A DNA stretch of 64,000 nucleotides from Selaginella tamariscina (Eukaryota > Streptophyta > Lycopodiopsida > Selaginellales > Selaginellaceae). A model generated the notes under the pieces. That model was not told the origin of the DNA. It ran no database searches and saw nothing but the letters and a program-made list of their open reading frames with translations. Every line of letters starts with the position of its first letter. Within the stretch, counting starts at the first letter, position 1. The stretch lies in contig PUQB01000474.1 in the NCBI GenBank assembly GCA_003024785.1, positions 1 through 64,000 on the forward strand, given 5' to 3'. Of this stretch, positions 45,732 to 57,579 are shown piece by piece. The position numbers and the translations under genes are program-made.

Positions 45732-46092
45732 TGTCACGACTGGATACAGGATATTCCTATAGGATATGTTTATAGGATATACCTACAGGATATGCCTATA
45801 GGATATTCCTACAAGATATACCTATAGGATATTCCTACAAGATATGCCTATAGGATATACTATAGGATATGCCTAAAGGATAAGGGTCACTATTTTTTGC
45901 TCATGACCATATTAGACTCATGACCAGATTAGCTTGGAGTTGTGAGTATAAAAGCTCTGACCTAATTGTTGTACAATCAGTTACTATCAACACCAGTCAT
46001 TCTACGATCATTCTTGTCTTGTTCCTTGCTCTTGCCTTGTTCTTGAGTCAAACCTTCTTGTTGTTATCTTGTTCTTAGGTCGTGGCTTGACA
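45732..46092 (+). repeat. G1-prime 5-prime LTR (361 bp)
   Basis: The U3 holds an array of (C/T)TA(C/T)AGGATAT words (45750-45885). TATA box TATAAAAG at 45947-45954. It lacks the RY triplet and the CAGGA expansion of G1. Confidence 0.85.
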
Positions 46093-46094
46093 AT

Positions 46095-46109
46095 TTGATA
46101 GTAACTGAT
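46095..46109 (+). promoter_or_regulatory. G1-prime primer-binding site, self-complementary to LTR
   Basis: Two bases after the LTR. Perfect 15-base complement of the predicted transcript start at 45976-45990. Confidence 0.8.
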
Positions 46110-46189
46110 TTCATAACTTTTCGATTTTCAGCTACTTTTTTTCCTTGATTCTTCTCCTTCGTTTTTCTCCTTTTTTTTTTTCATATATC

Positions 46190-47155
46190 ATGGCCGATTT
46201 GAGCAATTTCAACGCGAGCACCAAATATTGCTTCATGAGCTAGCCACTTTGCGCCAAGTGGTCACAGATCTGCAAAGTTCCACCAACGCGGCGCATACAG
46301 CTGCTGATGCATCCTCCAAGGCTGCTGCATAAGCTCTCTCTCAAGCATCCGTGATTTCTCTACATCGAACACTTCTTCGGAGCCGAAGATTAGCATGCCA
46401 GAAAAGTTCAATGGCAATCGTGCCGATTTACAAGGGTTCCTGAATCAGATTAGGCTTTTGATCCGCATGCAAACACCACTACTCAACTGATGCACAAAAG
46501 GTTGGCCTTTTGGCATCCTTACTAGTTGGATCTCCACGGGCTTGGGTTGCCCTTTGGGAACGTGACGACCCATTGATGGAAGACTTTGAAGATTTGTGGC
46601 TGCCTTTGAAGCTTGCTTTGGAGATCCCGATAAGTACCGTTCCGCATGCACAAAGTTACGAAAGCTCACACAAGGATCTCGACCAGCTTCCGTTTATGCA
46701 TCCGAATTTCAGCAGCTTTGCACGAACATTCCATGGGACAAGACTGCATTGATTGAACACTTCCGTTTTGGTTAAGGATGATGTGAAGGACCTTCTCCTT
46801 TCGTTACCGATGCTCAAACATTAGCGAAGATCATGCAATAGGCCGTTCACTGCGACAAACCACTTGTTCGAGCGTCATCAGGAAAAATCCCGTCAGCAAT
46901 TTTGCAAACCAATCCTGCAGCTGTGGTACATACTTCTGCGACACCTTTTGGAGTAGTTCCTATGGAGGTTGAGAAATACAAGCGTGGCCCACTTTCCGCT
47001 ACTGAGAAGCAACGTCGCCGCAGTGAGAATCTATGTTTATATTGTGGTGAAGCAGGACACAAGGCGGCGGAATGTCCTATTAAAGCTAGGAAGTTCAAGA
47101 CGCGTAAAGTTGAAGCTGAAGTTCAGTCGAAAAACTTCAATGTTCATTTCGTTTA
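46190..47155 (+). pseudogene. G1-prime gag remnant
   Basis: Collinear with G1 gag from the ATG at 46190, with stops and frame changes (near 46195, 46330, 46475, 46770 and 46905). The C-terminal knuckle [14 protein letters not shown] and the closing NVHFV are kept, with the stop at the same place and G AAA AAC just upstream. Confidence 0.85.
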
Positions 47156-47167
47156 GGAGCCACGAAG

Positions 47168-50100
47168 TTGGACGTAGGTGCAGGCTCCATTGGTGCTGCT
47201 CATACCATTCCATCACTCAAGTTTCCTATACACATTCATCTCAATAATCGAGAGCTCAAGGAGTTTGCCCTGTTAGACACTGGTGCAAATGCATGCTTTA
47301 TGGATGACACTTTTGCAACTCAACATGGCATTCCGATGGTGAAGTTGAAGCGTGCAGTTCCTGGAGGTGGCCGATGGTCGTCTGATCTTCTGGCGCAGTT
47401 ACCCATGCTACCAAACCTCTCTCTTGCAGTCATGGCGCATTCAACTGTTCAATTTCCTTCAACTTGATCAAGACTCTGTCGACTCCCATCATTTTGGGCA
47501 TACCATGGTTCGTTGTTGCAAATCCTCAGATCAACTAGAGGTCTAGGACGTTCACGTTTTCCTCTCCGGCAACTAGGACCAATCCTGTACCTTCCTGTGT
47601 GCAGAATACATCCTTAGTGTCTGAGGCAGTACAAGCTACAGGATTGACCGTGCCTATTCCTGTATCAGTGTTGAAGACTCCTCATCGACAGGATCCACCT
47701 TTTATTGGTTCGTCAGCACACTCACAAGTTCTCCTCACTCCTGTGCATCCACGGACTTCTGTACAGGATTCTTCCAATCCTGTACACTTGTCAATATCCA
47801 CACATGTTTCTCCCAATCCTGTCTCTTTTCATTACTCTTCTTCTGTTCCACCCCCAAGATCCTTCCTCTTTTTCAATCACAGCTCCCTCCTTCTCCTCTT
47901 TGAGTTCTTACCACTACCATGCATGAACTTGCCACTGATCCTGCTCCTTTTCATCTTTTTTGCCTTCCAAGTAACTCCTACGTCCTCTTCTACCTTTCCT
48001 GTATCTGATTCCCCTGTTTTTCAATCTCCTTCTCCTTTCTTTCTTCTCCTCCTTCCTTGCCATCCAAGTATCACTCCTTTCAGAACATTTTTGACAAGCA
48101 CAAGGCTGCAGTTCTTCCTGTTCACAGGTCCTACGACTGTCCTATCGATCTTGTGGAAGAAAAAACTCCACCGTTCGGGCCGATTTATGCTGTCACCTAC
48201 AGAATTAGAGGTTCTTCGTTAGTACATCGAGGAAAACTTGGCATCCGGCTTCATTCGTCACTCAAAGTCCCCTGCAGGAGCACCTATCTTCTTTGTCAAG
48301 AAGAAAGATGGGAGTTTACGTTTGGTTGTGGACTACAAAGGTTTGAATCAAGTCACCATTTGGAATCGGTACCCGTTGCCATTGATCCCGGAACTTCTCG
48401 ATCGGCTGCAAGGAGCAAAAGTGTTCATGAAGATTGACTTACAAGGGGCTTACAATCTTGTACGAATTCGTCCAGGCGATGAGTGGAAGATTGCCTTTCG
48501 TACAATGTATGGACACTTCGAGTATACGGTGATGCCTTTCGGACTTACCAATGCCCCAGCCGTGTTCCAACACATGGTGAACGACATCTTTTGTGACTTC
48601 TTGGACCAGTTTGTGGTAATCTACCTCGATGACATTTTGATTTTCTCCAAGGACCAGGCGGCTCATGACAAGCATGTACACTAGTCTTACAGAGGCTTCG
48701 CGAGCATGGCCTGTATGTGAAGTTGGAGAAGTGTTTCTTCGACAGGGATACTGTAGAGTTCTTGGGCTACATCGTCTCTCCTGCTGGCGTTTCCATGGAC
48801 ATGCACAAGGTAAAGACTATCGCGAGTGGGAAAGGCCCAAGTCTGTACGAGATGTACAATGTTTTCTTGGCTTTGCAAACTTCTACAAGCGTTTCATACA
48901 AGACTTCTCCAAGCGTGTACTTCCACTCACGGAACTCACCAAGTGCACAGGAGTGTTCTCTGGTCCGACAAGGAGAACATGCATTCACAACACTCAAGAA
49001 CATCTTCACGACAGCTCCGATTTTCTGATCCTTCTCGTCCCTTCTTCGTTGAAGCAGATGCCTTGGATTTTGCAGTAGGATCTGTTCTATCACAAGTTGG
49101 AGAAGATAAGTTGCTTCATCCTATAGCTTTTCACTCTCGTAAGTTCCTTTCGGCGGAGATCAATTACGAGATTCATGACAAGGAACTCAAGGCCATTGTG
49201 GATTCGTTCGAGAAGTGGCGGCATTTCCTGGAAGGTGCTGCACATCCTGTACAAGTTCTTACGGATTACAAGAACCTGGAGTATTTTCAAACGGCTCGAG
49301 TTCTCAGTCGGCGATAGGCTAGGTGGGCGGAGTTCCTATCACGTTTTGATTTCGTTATCATCTACGGCCTAGTTTTTGAAATGGCAAGGCAGATGCATTG
49401 TCTAGGCGCTCTTACTTTGCACCGACCCCGGGCGATCCTGCATATGACTGTCAAAAGCAAGTGTTGTTGAGTCCTGATCGACTTCGGCTTGTAGCACTAC
49501 AAGTTCATCAGGCTCCAGCAGATTCCACACTCCTACAGGACATCCGTTTGCAGTTGGCTACAGACGACTTGGCAAGGAATTTAGTCCTGACATCGCAAGT
49601 TCCTCTTCCTCCAGTTCCCACAGACTACAAGTTGTTTACCATACAGGATGGACTCCTATATCGGGAAGGTCTCATGTATGTTCCTGCTGGTGTTTGCAGG
49701 ACTTGTGTGGTACAGGATTGTCATGATACCCCGGCTATAGGACATTTTGGTGTGGCCAAGACAGTTGAGTTGGTGACTCGCAACTATTGGTGGCCTGGGT
49801 AGCGAGGTTTTGTGGACAAGTTTGTACGGAGTTGTGACACCTACAATAGGTCGAAGATGCCTCGTCACGCGCCCTCTGGTCTTCTTCGTCCTCTTCCTAT
49901 TCCTTCTGCTTCTTGGAGATCCATTTCTATGGATTTCCTCACAGATCTTCCTCCTTCTCGTGGATTTGATGCAGTTCTTGTCGTGGTTGACCGTTTCACC
50001 AAACAAGCTCATTTCCTACCATGTCACAAGACTGCTACAGGCCAGACAACTGCTGAGTTGGTGATCTGCGAAGTATTCCGACATCATGGTCTTCCTGAGA

Positions 50101-50892
50101 GCATTGTTTCTGATCGAGGCCCACAATTCATGTCCAAGTTTTGGCGAGAACTTCTCCGGAGTCTACAGGTTAAAGCGGACCTTTCTCAGGATACCATCCA
50201 CAAACTGATGAGCAGTCAGAACGCACGATTAAGACCTTGCCTACAACAACTCCGTTCACGCATCTACAGGCTAGACACCTTTCTTTGCTCTTACAGGCTA
50301 CCATCCACATTTTTGACTTTGCTCCTTCTGCTTCTCCTTCTTCTGCTCCTGCAGTATAGGATCATCTCCAGCATCTTCGTCAGGTACATGAGGATCTCCG
50401 GGTTCATCTTCAGCAGGCACAGGAACGGTACAAGCATTATGCTGATGCTCATCGTCAACCGGCACCTACATACAAGATTGGTGATCTCGTGTGGCTTCTT
50501 CGTCGACATATTCGCACCAACAGGCCTTCTTCTAAGTTGGATTTTCAACAATTGTGCCCTTACAGGATTGCGGCTAAGGTCAATCCTGTAGCTTTCCGAC
50601 TCAAGTTACCATTACGGTGAAACTTCATCCTGTGTTTCACACTTCTTTGTTGGAGCCGTATCCCTTCTTCTCTCTTCTTGGTCGTGCTTCTTCTCCTCCC
50701 CTCATGTGGTCATTAACGGTGAACCTAAGTATGAAGTTGCAGCCATCCTTAATTTTCGTCTTCATCGCCGCCAACTTCAATACTTGGTGGATTGGAAAGG
50801 TTATTTGCCTACCGATCGCACTTGGGAACCTGCATCCAACTTACTCCATACTTTTTCCAAAGTTGCTGCTTTCCATCGGCGTTATCCTACTA
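47168..50892 (+). pseudogene. G1-prime pol remnant
   Basis: Protease (LLDTGANACFMDD, 47268), RT ([11 protein letters not shown] near 48630), RNase H, integrase zinc finger (HDTPAIGHFGVAK near 49725) and chromodomain (LQYLVDWKGYLPTD near 50780) are all recognisable in G1 order. Frame breaks occur about every few hundred bases and the integrase DDE region has lost part of the HPQTDGQSE block near 50200. Confidence 0.9.
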
Positions 50893-51232
50893 TGTATTCC
50901 TACAGGATATGTCTATAGGATATACCTACAGGATATGCCTGTAGGATATTCCTACAGGATACACCTATAGGATATTCCTACAGGATATGCCTATAGGATA
51001 TACTACAGGATATGCCTAAAGGATAAGGGTCACTATTTTTAGCTCATGACCATATTAGACTCATGACCAGATTAGCTTGGAGTTGTGAGTAAAGCTCTGA
51101 CCTAATTATTGTACAATTAGTTAATATTAACACCAATCATTCTACGATCATTCTTGTCTTGTTCCTTGCTCTTGCCTTGTTCTTGAATCAAGCCTTCTTG
51201 TTGTTATCTTGTTCTTAGGTCGTGGCTTGACA
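50893..51232 (+). repeat. G1-prime 3-prime LTR, truncated at its start
   Basis: The TAGGATAT array is followed by the region matching 45890-46092. The first bases of the LTR and the last codons of pol are missing. Confidence 0.8.
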
Positions 51233-51237
51233 CTGAT

Positions 51238-52325
51238 CACAGTTTTCTTCAAGGGACTTAATGGGCCAACGCAACTCGTAGGGTCACATCATTTAAGTTC
51301 CAATAACACTTTTGGCCAAATCGTAGTCAATCTCACAATGTTGGAGGGATTTCTCAAGTCCGAGCAAGCAAGCTCAAATGATAAAGAATTGGCACTCTTC
51401 ATAGGAAAAGGGAAACAATTTGTCACAATGTTGGACAAACTAGGACCTACAAATGATCAAGGCAAGAGCAACAAGCAAGAAAAGTTCAAGAAGAAACAAA
51501 AGAATGATCTCTACAACATTTGAAAAAGACCAAGACAATGGGCAAGAGATTGCATGGACAAAGAGGCCAAGAAAGTAAAAGGAGGCACGAAAAGCTGAGG
51601 CAAAGAGAGTAGCGACAAGCAAGAAGAAGTCAGCCAACTTTGCCAGCACAACAAAAAGTAGTGAGAATGACAACCAGGAGAATGTGGATGACTATGGCAA
51701 CTTGTTCATGGCCACCAATATCCAGCATGTCACAAAGAACACTCTTGGTACAACAATGGAAGTCATGTACCTTGATTTTGGGGTGAACAAACACATGACA
51801 CACCTTAGGGAATTTTTCACCACACTAAAAAAAGGTTCTAGGACACAAGAGGATTTTTCTTGGTGATGATTATTCCTACAAGGTGGAGGGAGTTGGCACA
51901 ATCAACATCAAGATGCCAACATGACATATTGCTAGCGCAAGAATGTTTACTATGTTCTTGGAGTGAACAAAACACTCTTCTCTATCTGGAAGATAGCCGA
52001 TCATGACCTGGAGATCACCTTCATGAAGAGGATGTGTACAATCATAGACGTGAATGGAATGGAATAGCCAGTGGGAGAAGACATGCCAGTCTCTATCAAC
52101 TTAATGCCAAAGGGGTGTAGCCACAAAAAGCTCTCTTTGTAGGGATGAAGAAAGAATGTGGCACATGAGACTTGGCCACACAAACTTGCAAGAAGCCAAA
52201 GAATCAGCAGCAAAAGCGATGGTGGCAGATATCTTACAAAAGCACTTTCCCCATAAATATTCTAGTGACATGCACAACCTCTTAGTGAGCAGAATTCAAG
52301 ACTATCAAGCTCAATTTGAGTGGAG
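51238..52325 (+). pseudogene. Copia gag-protease-preintegrase remnant
   Basis: Starts in gag (VFFKGLNGPTQLVGSH, GRIVV-like capsid end), passes a knuckle remnant near 51530 (QWARDC), a protease-like MEVMYLDFGVNKHMT (51755) and the GAG-pre-integrase segment near 52150, then stops at the LTR without integrase or RT. The gag beginning lies at 41390-41684, split off by G2 and G1-prime. Confidence 0.75.
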
Positions 52326-52499
52326 TGTTGAAAATATTCTATACAACCAAACCAGAGAGTCATGTTAGTCCAACCGCTATTATAAGTTGGAATGTTATGA
52401 GTTTAATAAAGGGATTATATATAAGTACAAAGGAGTAATTGATATATATATATAGACAATAGCAAATAAAAATTTGATTTATGGCATTTAATATTAACA
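52326..52499 (+). repeat. Copia 3-prime LTR (174 bp)
   Basis: Aligns with 41177-41348 with roughly 15 percent visible differences, so the insertion is old. Confidence 0.9.
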
Positions 52500-52504
52500 A
52501 TAGC

Positions 52505-53640
52505 AACCCTCAAAAGAAGAAGGGGAAAGAGAGAGTTTGAAAAAAAAAAAACAATAAGGAACCCATGCAAAAAGGAAAATGCTGATCACCTCCACCACTG
52601 AAAGATAGCTATATTCAATCCAATAATCTCTCTTCTGATTCTTAACCCTCAACTTAAATACACTAGCATCTCCCTCACTTAGTGCACTTAGGTGTTTAGG
52701 AGTAGTCCGACCGACTGTCACTAGGTACCTTAAGAAACTCTAGGCAAAAGAACTAATTTATTTTATCATGGGTTTGTTTTTTCACTTGATGGTTATTTAT
52801 TATTTATAATCTATGTAACACTTATGTGGTACTTATGTGGCTTTTTATAATAACCAAATAATCAGACAATTTTGCTCAGTTGTATGATTACCAAGCATAA
52901 TTGAATAACACATGTATTTTTAATTTCTAATGAAAAGTGAATACATATGGGACAATGAAAATCACTAATAAGTGTTGTTTTTGTTTACCTACCCCTTGAA
53001 TTGGTTGGCCAGCGGATCGAGTTGCCTATTTTCGACCCCTAGCAAAAGGTCTCGAGGCAATGCTAGTAAATCCATTAATGTGGATAATATGCAGTCTTTT
53101 TAAAAGTCTCTAGTATATACATATACATAAACATGTGTGTATGCCTCTGTATATAATTAATATTGTTTCATTCAAACTTACCATGTACTATTCAAAATGA
53201 CATGAATTTGCAAGAGATTAATAAAGGCATATATATTTATTTATATCATATATATAGAGAGAAAAGATCTCCTTATAAGTATACTTAATAAACAATCAAA
53301 ATAAACAATTCTTATGTATAAATAGAGATACATATATATGTACACAACTTATAATTATATATGTATTATATATATATATATATAGTTATGGATTATGTAT
53401 TATTATATGATTTAACAAACTTTTTAATTTAATATACATTATTTATAATACATATGTAAAACCTGGTGTACACTAATAATTTCTTTTTAATTTAAATTAA
53501 TCACTCTCTAATGAAAAAACATAATGATATAATAATTAATTATGTGGCATTGTTTTAATTTACCAGGGCAAATAACTACCCCTAGTGGAAATTAAGCCTT
53601 CACGGATACATACACATATATACATACAATCCAGGACATC
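52505..53640. other. Spacer with a short LTR A fragment
   Basis: About 52672-52750 matches LTR A (AGTGCACTTAGGTGTTTAGG, about 27015-27090) in plus orientation. The rest is AT-rich with TA runs and no gene. Confidence 0.5.
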
Positions 53641-54055
53641 TTTTGCAATGGGCTGCTGTTGAATTGAATCTTTCCATCTCAATCAATCCTTCTTTCCAAC
53701 AATGAAGCACATGCTTAAAAGGTACAGTTAAATTCCGGTGACTTCAGGTGGTCAGATCGACGCCTAAATTTTATTGTTTCTAATTTCTTACAACCAGATT
53801 TGCGGAAGCACTTTGATAATCTTGTGTCCATTCTAAAACGCTTTCAGGTTTTCCACTGTTGAACTCTAACACCAAGTCAAAAAGTCATAAGTACATGTAG
53901 TTTTATCACAGACACGTGCGCACACAGGTGGTTATAATCTAGCAAGACAACCTATCTGCCATTTGGCTATGTCACATGTACAACCAGCTTTTATCAAACT
54001 AGAAACAGTATTATTTAAAAGAATAAATCATTATGTAAATTTGTGATAATCATTT
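53641..54055. other. 3-prime flank of L4 with a shared coding-like block
   Basis: About 53785-53870 on the minus strand (RKSGCKKLETIKF) matches 58960-59065 downstream of L5. From about 53875 to 54000 it matches the L3 flank at 14935-15040. Family of the block unknown. Confidence 0.4.
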
Positions 54056-55508
54056 TCATTTCCTCCAGTGAGCAGGAACATCAAACTCGGGTTTGAGGAA
54101 GTCAGAGCTCTTGTTAATTAGTTTGAGGTCTCTCTTACCGGAGGGCACAAAGGCCTTCTTTGGTCCCTGATAACCATCCACAAGATGCAACAGAGCCTCC
54201 AAGTTGTGCTGTTCAACCAGTCCCGCGTCCTCCCTAAGGTAAGGAGACATGTTACTGTCCAGTGCCAATCGTGTCCCAACGTGACAATATGTCCAGGGAA
54301 AGATATCCAGCATCTGCAAGACGAACGTCCCCATGTGTTCGTTCAGTAAAACTCCAGGAACCTTGGGTACCATGTCCTTCCTGTTGAACACCCTCAGGAC
54401 CTTGATTCCGAGCTCATCGCACCGTTCCTTAAAATCTGCATCCCCAACACGAGGCGCCGAGAACGAGAACACAGTGACAGGAATTGGGAGTTGTACTTAC
54501 TTTCTCATTGACTTTAACAGACAGGGTGTTCATGACTAATGTAGTTTTCGATTTTCCCGCCATTACGGTTAATGTGTCCTTGTCTAGCCTTGTCTTACCC
54601 TGGGAGATGGACTTGCCAAAGCTTCCTCATGCTTTGCCTCTATATTCATCCGATCCGACTTCTCCTTAAGTTCACTAGACTCGTACACAGTAAACGATGC
54701 CTTGGCCATGTTGTGCTTGTGAGGCGACAAGAGATGCGGGGATAGTTGCTTAACATGCACTGGCAATGGAGAAAGTTGGGTGGTGTTCACTCCCAACTCT
54801 GCAATGTCATAAGCACACAAGAGGGCCAAGGCTCCTCCCAAGCTGTGCCCAGTGACAGTGATGCTCAGCTCTTCGTTTTTGTAAACACTGAGGAGCCTGC
54901 CGATCTCGAACAGAACTTGGTAGCGTGCACTCTGTTGATTATACCTACTGTTGGGGATGTAAGAAGTGTATATGTCGAGGAACCCAGCCTCCACCTCAAC
55001 CCCCTTGTTAAGTCGTCGTGCGGGTCGAGTCCACATGGCTTTAAAACGTCTTTGATGTTCTCTATCCACTCAAGCTTGGTGACAGTCCCACGCCAAGCGA
55101 TGGCAATATCCCGCCGTCCAGCCGTTTGATCTCTTCCTCAGAAGTAGTCACTGCAATGAAGCCCATCCAGTTGGAGTCTCTGCTCCACGTGTCCTCCCCA
55201 GTTTCGGGCTGCTTGAAGAAATCCGGCAACCACAAACTGGAGGTTGCATATATGAACTTGGTGATCTCATATCCGGTGTTCGGCAATCCTACGCTTGCCA
55301 GAAGCTCCTCCTTGGTGTATCTGGAGTTTCCACACTGAGTGGATGACTCGTCGTACTCGAAACAGTCGTAGCATGCCTGAGCGAATTCACCGTATCTGAT
55401 GGTCTCCCTCCGGAGGTTATCATCCACTGATTCACCGCCCGTTTCAGGAAGCAAGTTCTTCCAGTCTTGGCCTTGTATTTCTCGCCAGCACTCGCTAAGA
55501 GGAGCCAT
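54056..55508 (-). pseudogene. Lipase copy L4, class-3 lipase (PLA1-II type), frame-broken
   Basis: ATG of MAPLSECW at 55508-55506; stop at 54058-54056. The full family outline is present: YTKEELLASVG, GHSLGG (about 54835-54852), [20 protein letters not shown] and HNLEALLHL. Breaks: 5 bases lost near 55466 (QGQDW against QGAKDW), one C lost near 55118 (KRLGRR), the C5 run at 55000-55004 one base short, one break near 54597, and bases lost near 54485. The N-terminal part is almost identical to L3 (shared GESVDDN and SSLWLPDFF variants), whereas the upstream region resembles L1. Confidence 0.85.
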
Positions 55509-55617
55509 TGCAGACTTGTACTCAGTTGACACGACGGAGAACTCGAAACTCTAAAGCAAATAAATCAATTAACTTGTCTTTAAAAAAATGCGATGTAATT
55601 GAATGAGGGAAATATTG

Positions 55618-55690
55618 GAATGGATTTTTATACTGTGATTGGGAAACGGGTGTACTTTTGCCCTTTCCACTCTGTTTTGGGTTGAACATA
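55618..55690 (-). promoter_or_regulatory. Conserved upstream region of L4 with TATA box
   Basis: TATAAAAATC on the minus strand at 55632-55623, with the CCCAAAACAG and GGGCAAA blocks at about 55655-55685, as in L1 and L2. Confidence 0.5.
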
Positions 55691-55699
55691 AATTCAGGC

Positions 55700-57060
55700 A
55701 ACAAAGTCAAACGTTCTACCTATGCACGCTAATAACTTGACAGGTTCAACTATGACTCGGTGAACACTTGTTTGAATGATATATATGACATAACGTGACG
55801 TGGTTTGTGTATGAACTAAGTTTGACGAATTCTTAAACTTTTACTTTAGAATCCTTGTTTCACCCAATTGTTTAATCCTTGTTTAACCTAAACTCAAATC
55901 TGGTCAGAAAATTCACTAAGGAATGTTTTTAAACAAGAACACTTGTTCAACTATATAACAGGGGAAAAACAGAAACATGCAGTATATGAATTAAAATCAG
56001 AAGAATATTTCTTAATTCAAAATGTAGATGTACTGAAAATGTGACTCCCTCGGGCAGTATTCGACAAGATAGAAGAACCGAACTCATGCATAGTGTAATA
56101 TGTTGACGTGATCTCTGGAAACGAATTGTTTACCACAGTTGCAAAAGCTGTGAGAGCAAGCAATGCATATAGGCTGACAGAGCATCACGGAGTTATGTCC
56201 ATAAATCATAGAGACCTCTGTATATATCCAATTATGCTGGAATAGTCACTTCTTATTCATAAGTGTGATTCAAGTACAGGGAGAAAATTCCTTTACGAAT
56301 ATATTTTAACTTATTACCCCTAATCTTTTAAGACTTCGTGAAGTGCTCACAATTCAGACCTTTACGGGCGGAGTATATATCCAACTATGACGAGGGGTGA
56401 AATCTGTTGCTCTCACTTTTATCTGTCATGGTAATGGAGCCAGGTTCGATAAGCGAGTGTTTTATTAAGAATTCTTTATTAAAAACACTAGCTCACGGTA
56501 AGAACGGCGACTAAAGTTCTAGTAATTACCTTGTTTAAATCTTTGTCAGTGACAATCCGATAAGGCTTTGGCAGTCGAAGAAACTCAGTGGGATTAAATC
56601 GTGCTGACCCACACAGCTCTTCTTCTACTGCTTCTCATGCTTACTGAGGCAATTTCCTTAGTATTTTAGGTCTAAGAATCTCTGACTGTCTGATCTATAG
56701 AAGACAAGTTTCTACAGCCGTTGGAATAAGTATATACTATAAATATTCCTAAAATGGTCAACCCCTTATCAAGTAATGCCCACAACAATATTATACTGGC
56801 TGGGAAAGAAATTATACAATACTTAAACTAGTTTTTGATGTAATAATTTGATTAGCTGAAACCACATTGACACTTACACAGATCAGGCTGCTTTTGAAAT
56901 AGTTAAAACAGAGCCCTGAGTGAATCATTGCTGAACGAATATTTCTTTATGAGCTTCAACATGGCACTCTAGTTGGGAATTTTAGAAAGTAAAAACCTTC
57001 TTTAACTTCCTAACCGCTTCTTCTCTAGCCTATTCGCTAGAAATACCCATCTAATAAACT
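55700..57060. other. Intergenic region between L4 and the PPR fragment
   Basis: About 55900-55980 still matches the L1/L2 far upstream region (AACAAG, TTGTTCAACT, ATAAC). No gene seen in the remainder. Confidence 0.5.
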
Positions 57061-57064
57061 CGTG

Positions 57065-57300
57065 TGGAAATCCATAGTCCATGATATCACGTTTTGTCTA
57101 GGCCACGCGCACGCACGCACGCACGCACGCACATACATATTACTTGTTCGACTTCCTCAATTTAACCAAGTTGGGCATATGCTACAACCATACTTTTTGC
57201 ATTTGGGAATATTCTGCCATCGATCATTATGTTTCACACAAACTCTCTCTGGGATTTCCAGGATACTCTCACGAGGAACACTTCTATGAAATGCCGAGTC
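57065..57300 (-). pseudogene. PPR fragment that keeps the intron of the source gene
   Basis: Plus-strand sequence at 57072-57190 (ATAGTCCATGATATCACG, then a CACG-repeat run, then ATATTACTTGTTCGACTTCC and AACCAAGTTGGGCATATGC) aligns with 13030-13170 of the PPR gene, spanning the 53-bp intron. The intron's CA-type run has become (GCAC)n at 57107-57132. A fragment copied with its intron came from DNA, not from mRNA. Confidence 0.7.
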
Positions 57301-57579
57301 AGAACACTTTCACCTCCATTACGATATTAGTAATCTCAGAGAATCTGCACTTATATTTCAAATATGACTATGCTGTCTGCACATTCCCTGATGGGCATAT
57401 GGTGATCTAGGTGACCTAGTGAGGGCCAGACAGGAATATCATCACATGGAACCAGAACGCCAAAGTTGCAGTTTCTGCAACTATCCATTTTAAAGATTTG
57501 GAATATACTCAACTTCTTCTCTTTCCTACGTGTCACCGGCTTCCTCTTTGAGAAAACTCGAAGCTTCTTTGAGAGAGGG

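Larger units (their letters stand above)
45732..51232 (+). mobile_element. G1-prime: older relative of G1 nested in the Copia element
   Basis: Target duplication CTGAT at 45727-45731 and 51233-51237. Left LTR 45732-46092 starts TGTCACGACTGG and ends CGTGGCTTGACA. The right LTR (about 50893-51232) has lost its beginning together with the end of pol. The primer position 46095-46109 (TTGATAGTAACTGAT) is perfectly complementary over 15 bases to 45976-45990 in the LTR, 29 bases after the TATA box at 45947. gag and pol are collinear with G1 but broken many times. Confidence 0.9.
41177..52499 (+). mobile_element. Defective Ty1/Copia element containing two nested Gypsy elements
   Basis: LTRs 41177-41348 and 52326-52499 start TGTTGA(A/G)AATATTC and end TTAATATTAACA. 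A perfect 5-bp target duplication ATAGC sits at 41172-41176 and 52500-52504. A perfect initiator-Met primer site TGGTATCAGAG follows the left LTR at 41349. The element's own interior is 41349-41684, 45703-45731 and 51238-52325: gag pieces, a protease-like LDFGVNKHMT and the GAG-pre-integrase motif WHMRLGHTNLQEAKES. The integrase core, RT and RNase H are missing, so it was internally deleted to about 1.8 kb. Confidence 0.9.
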
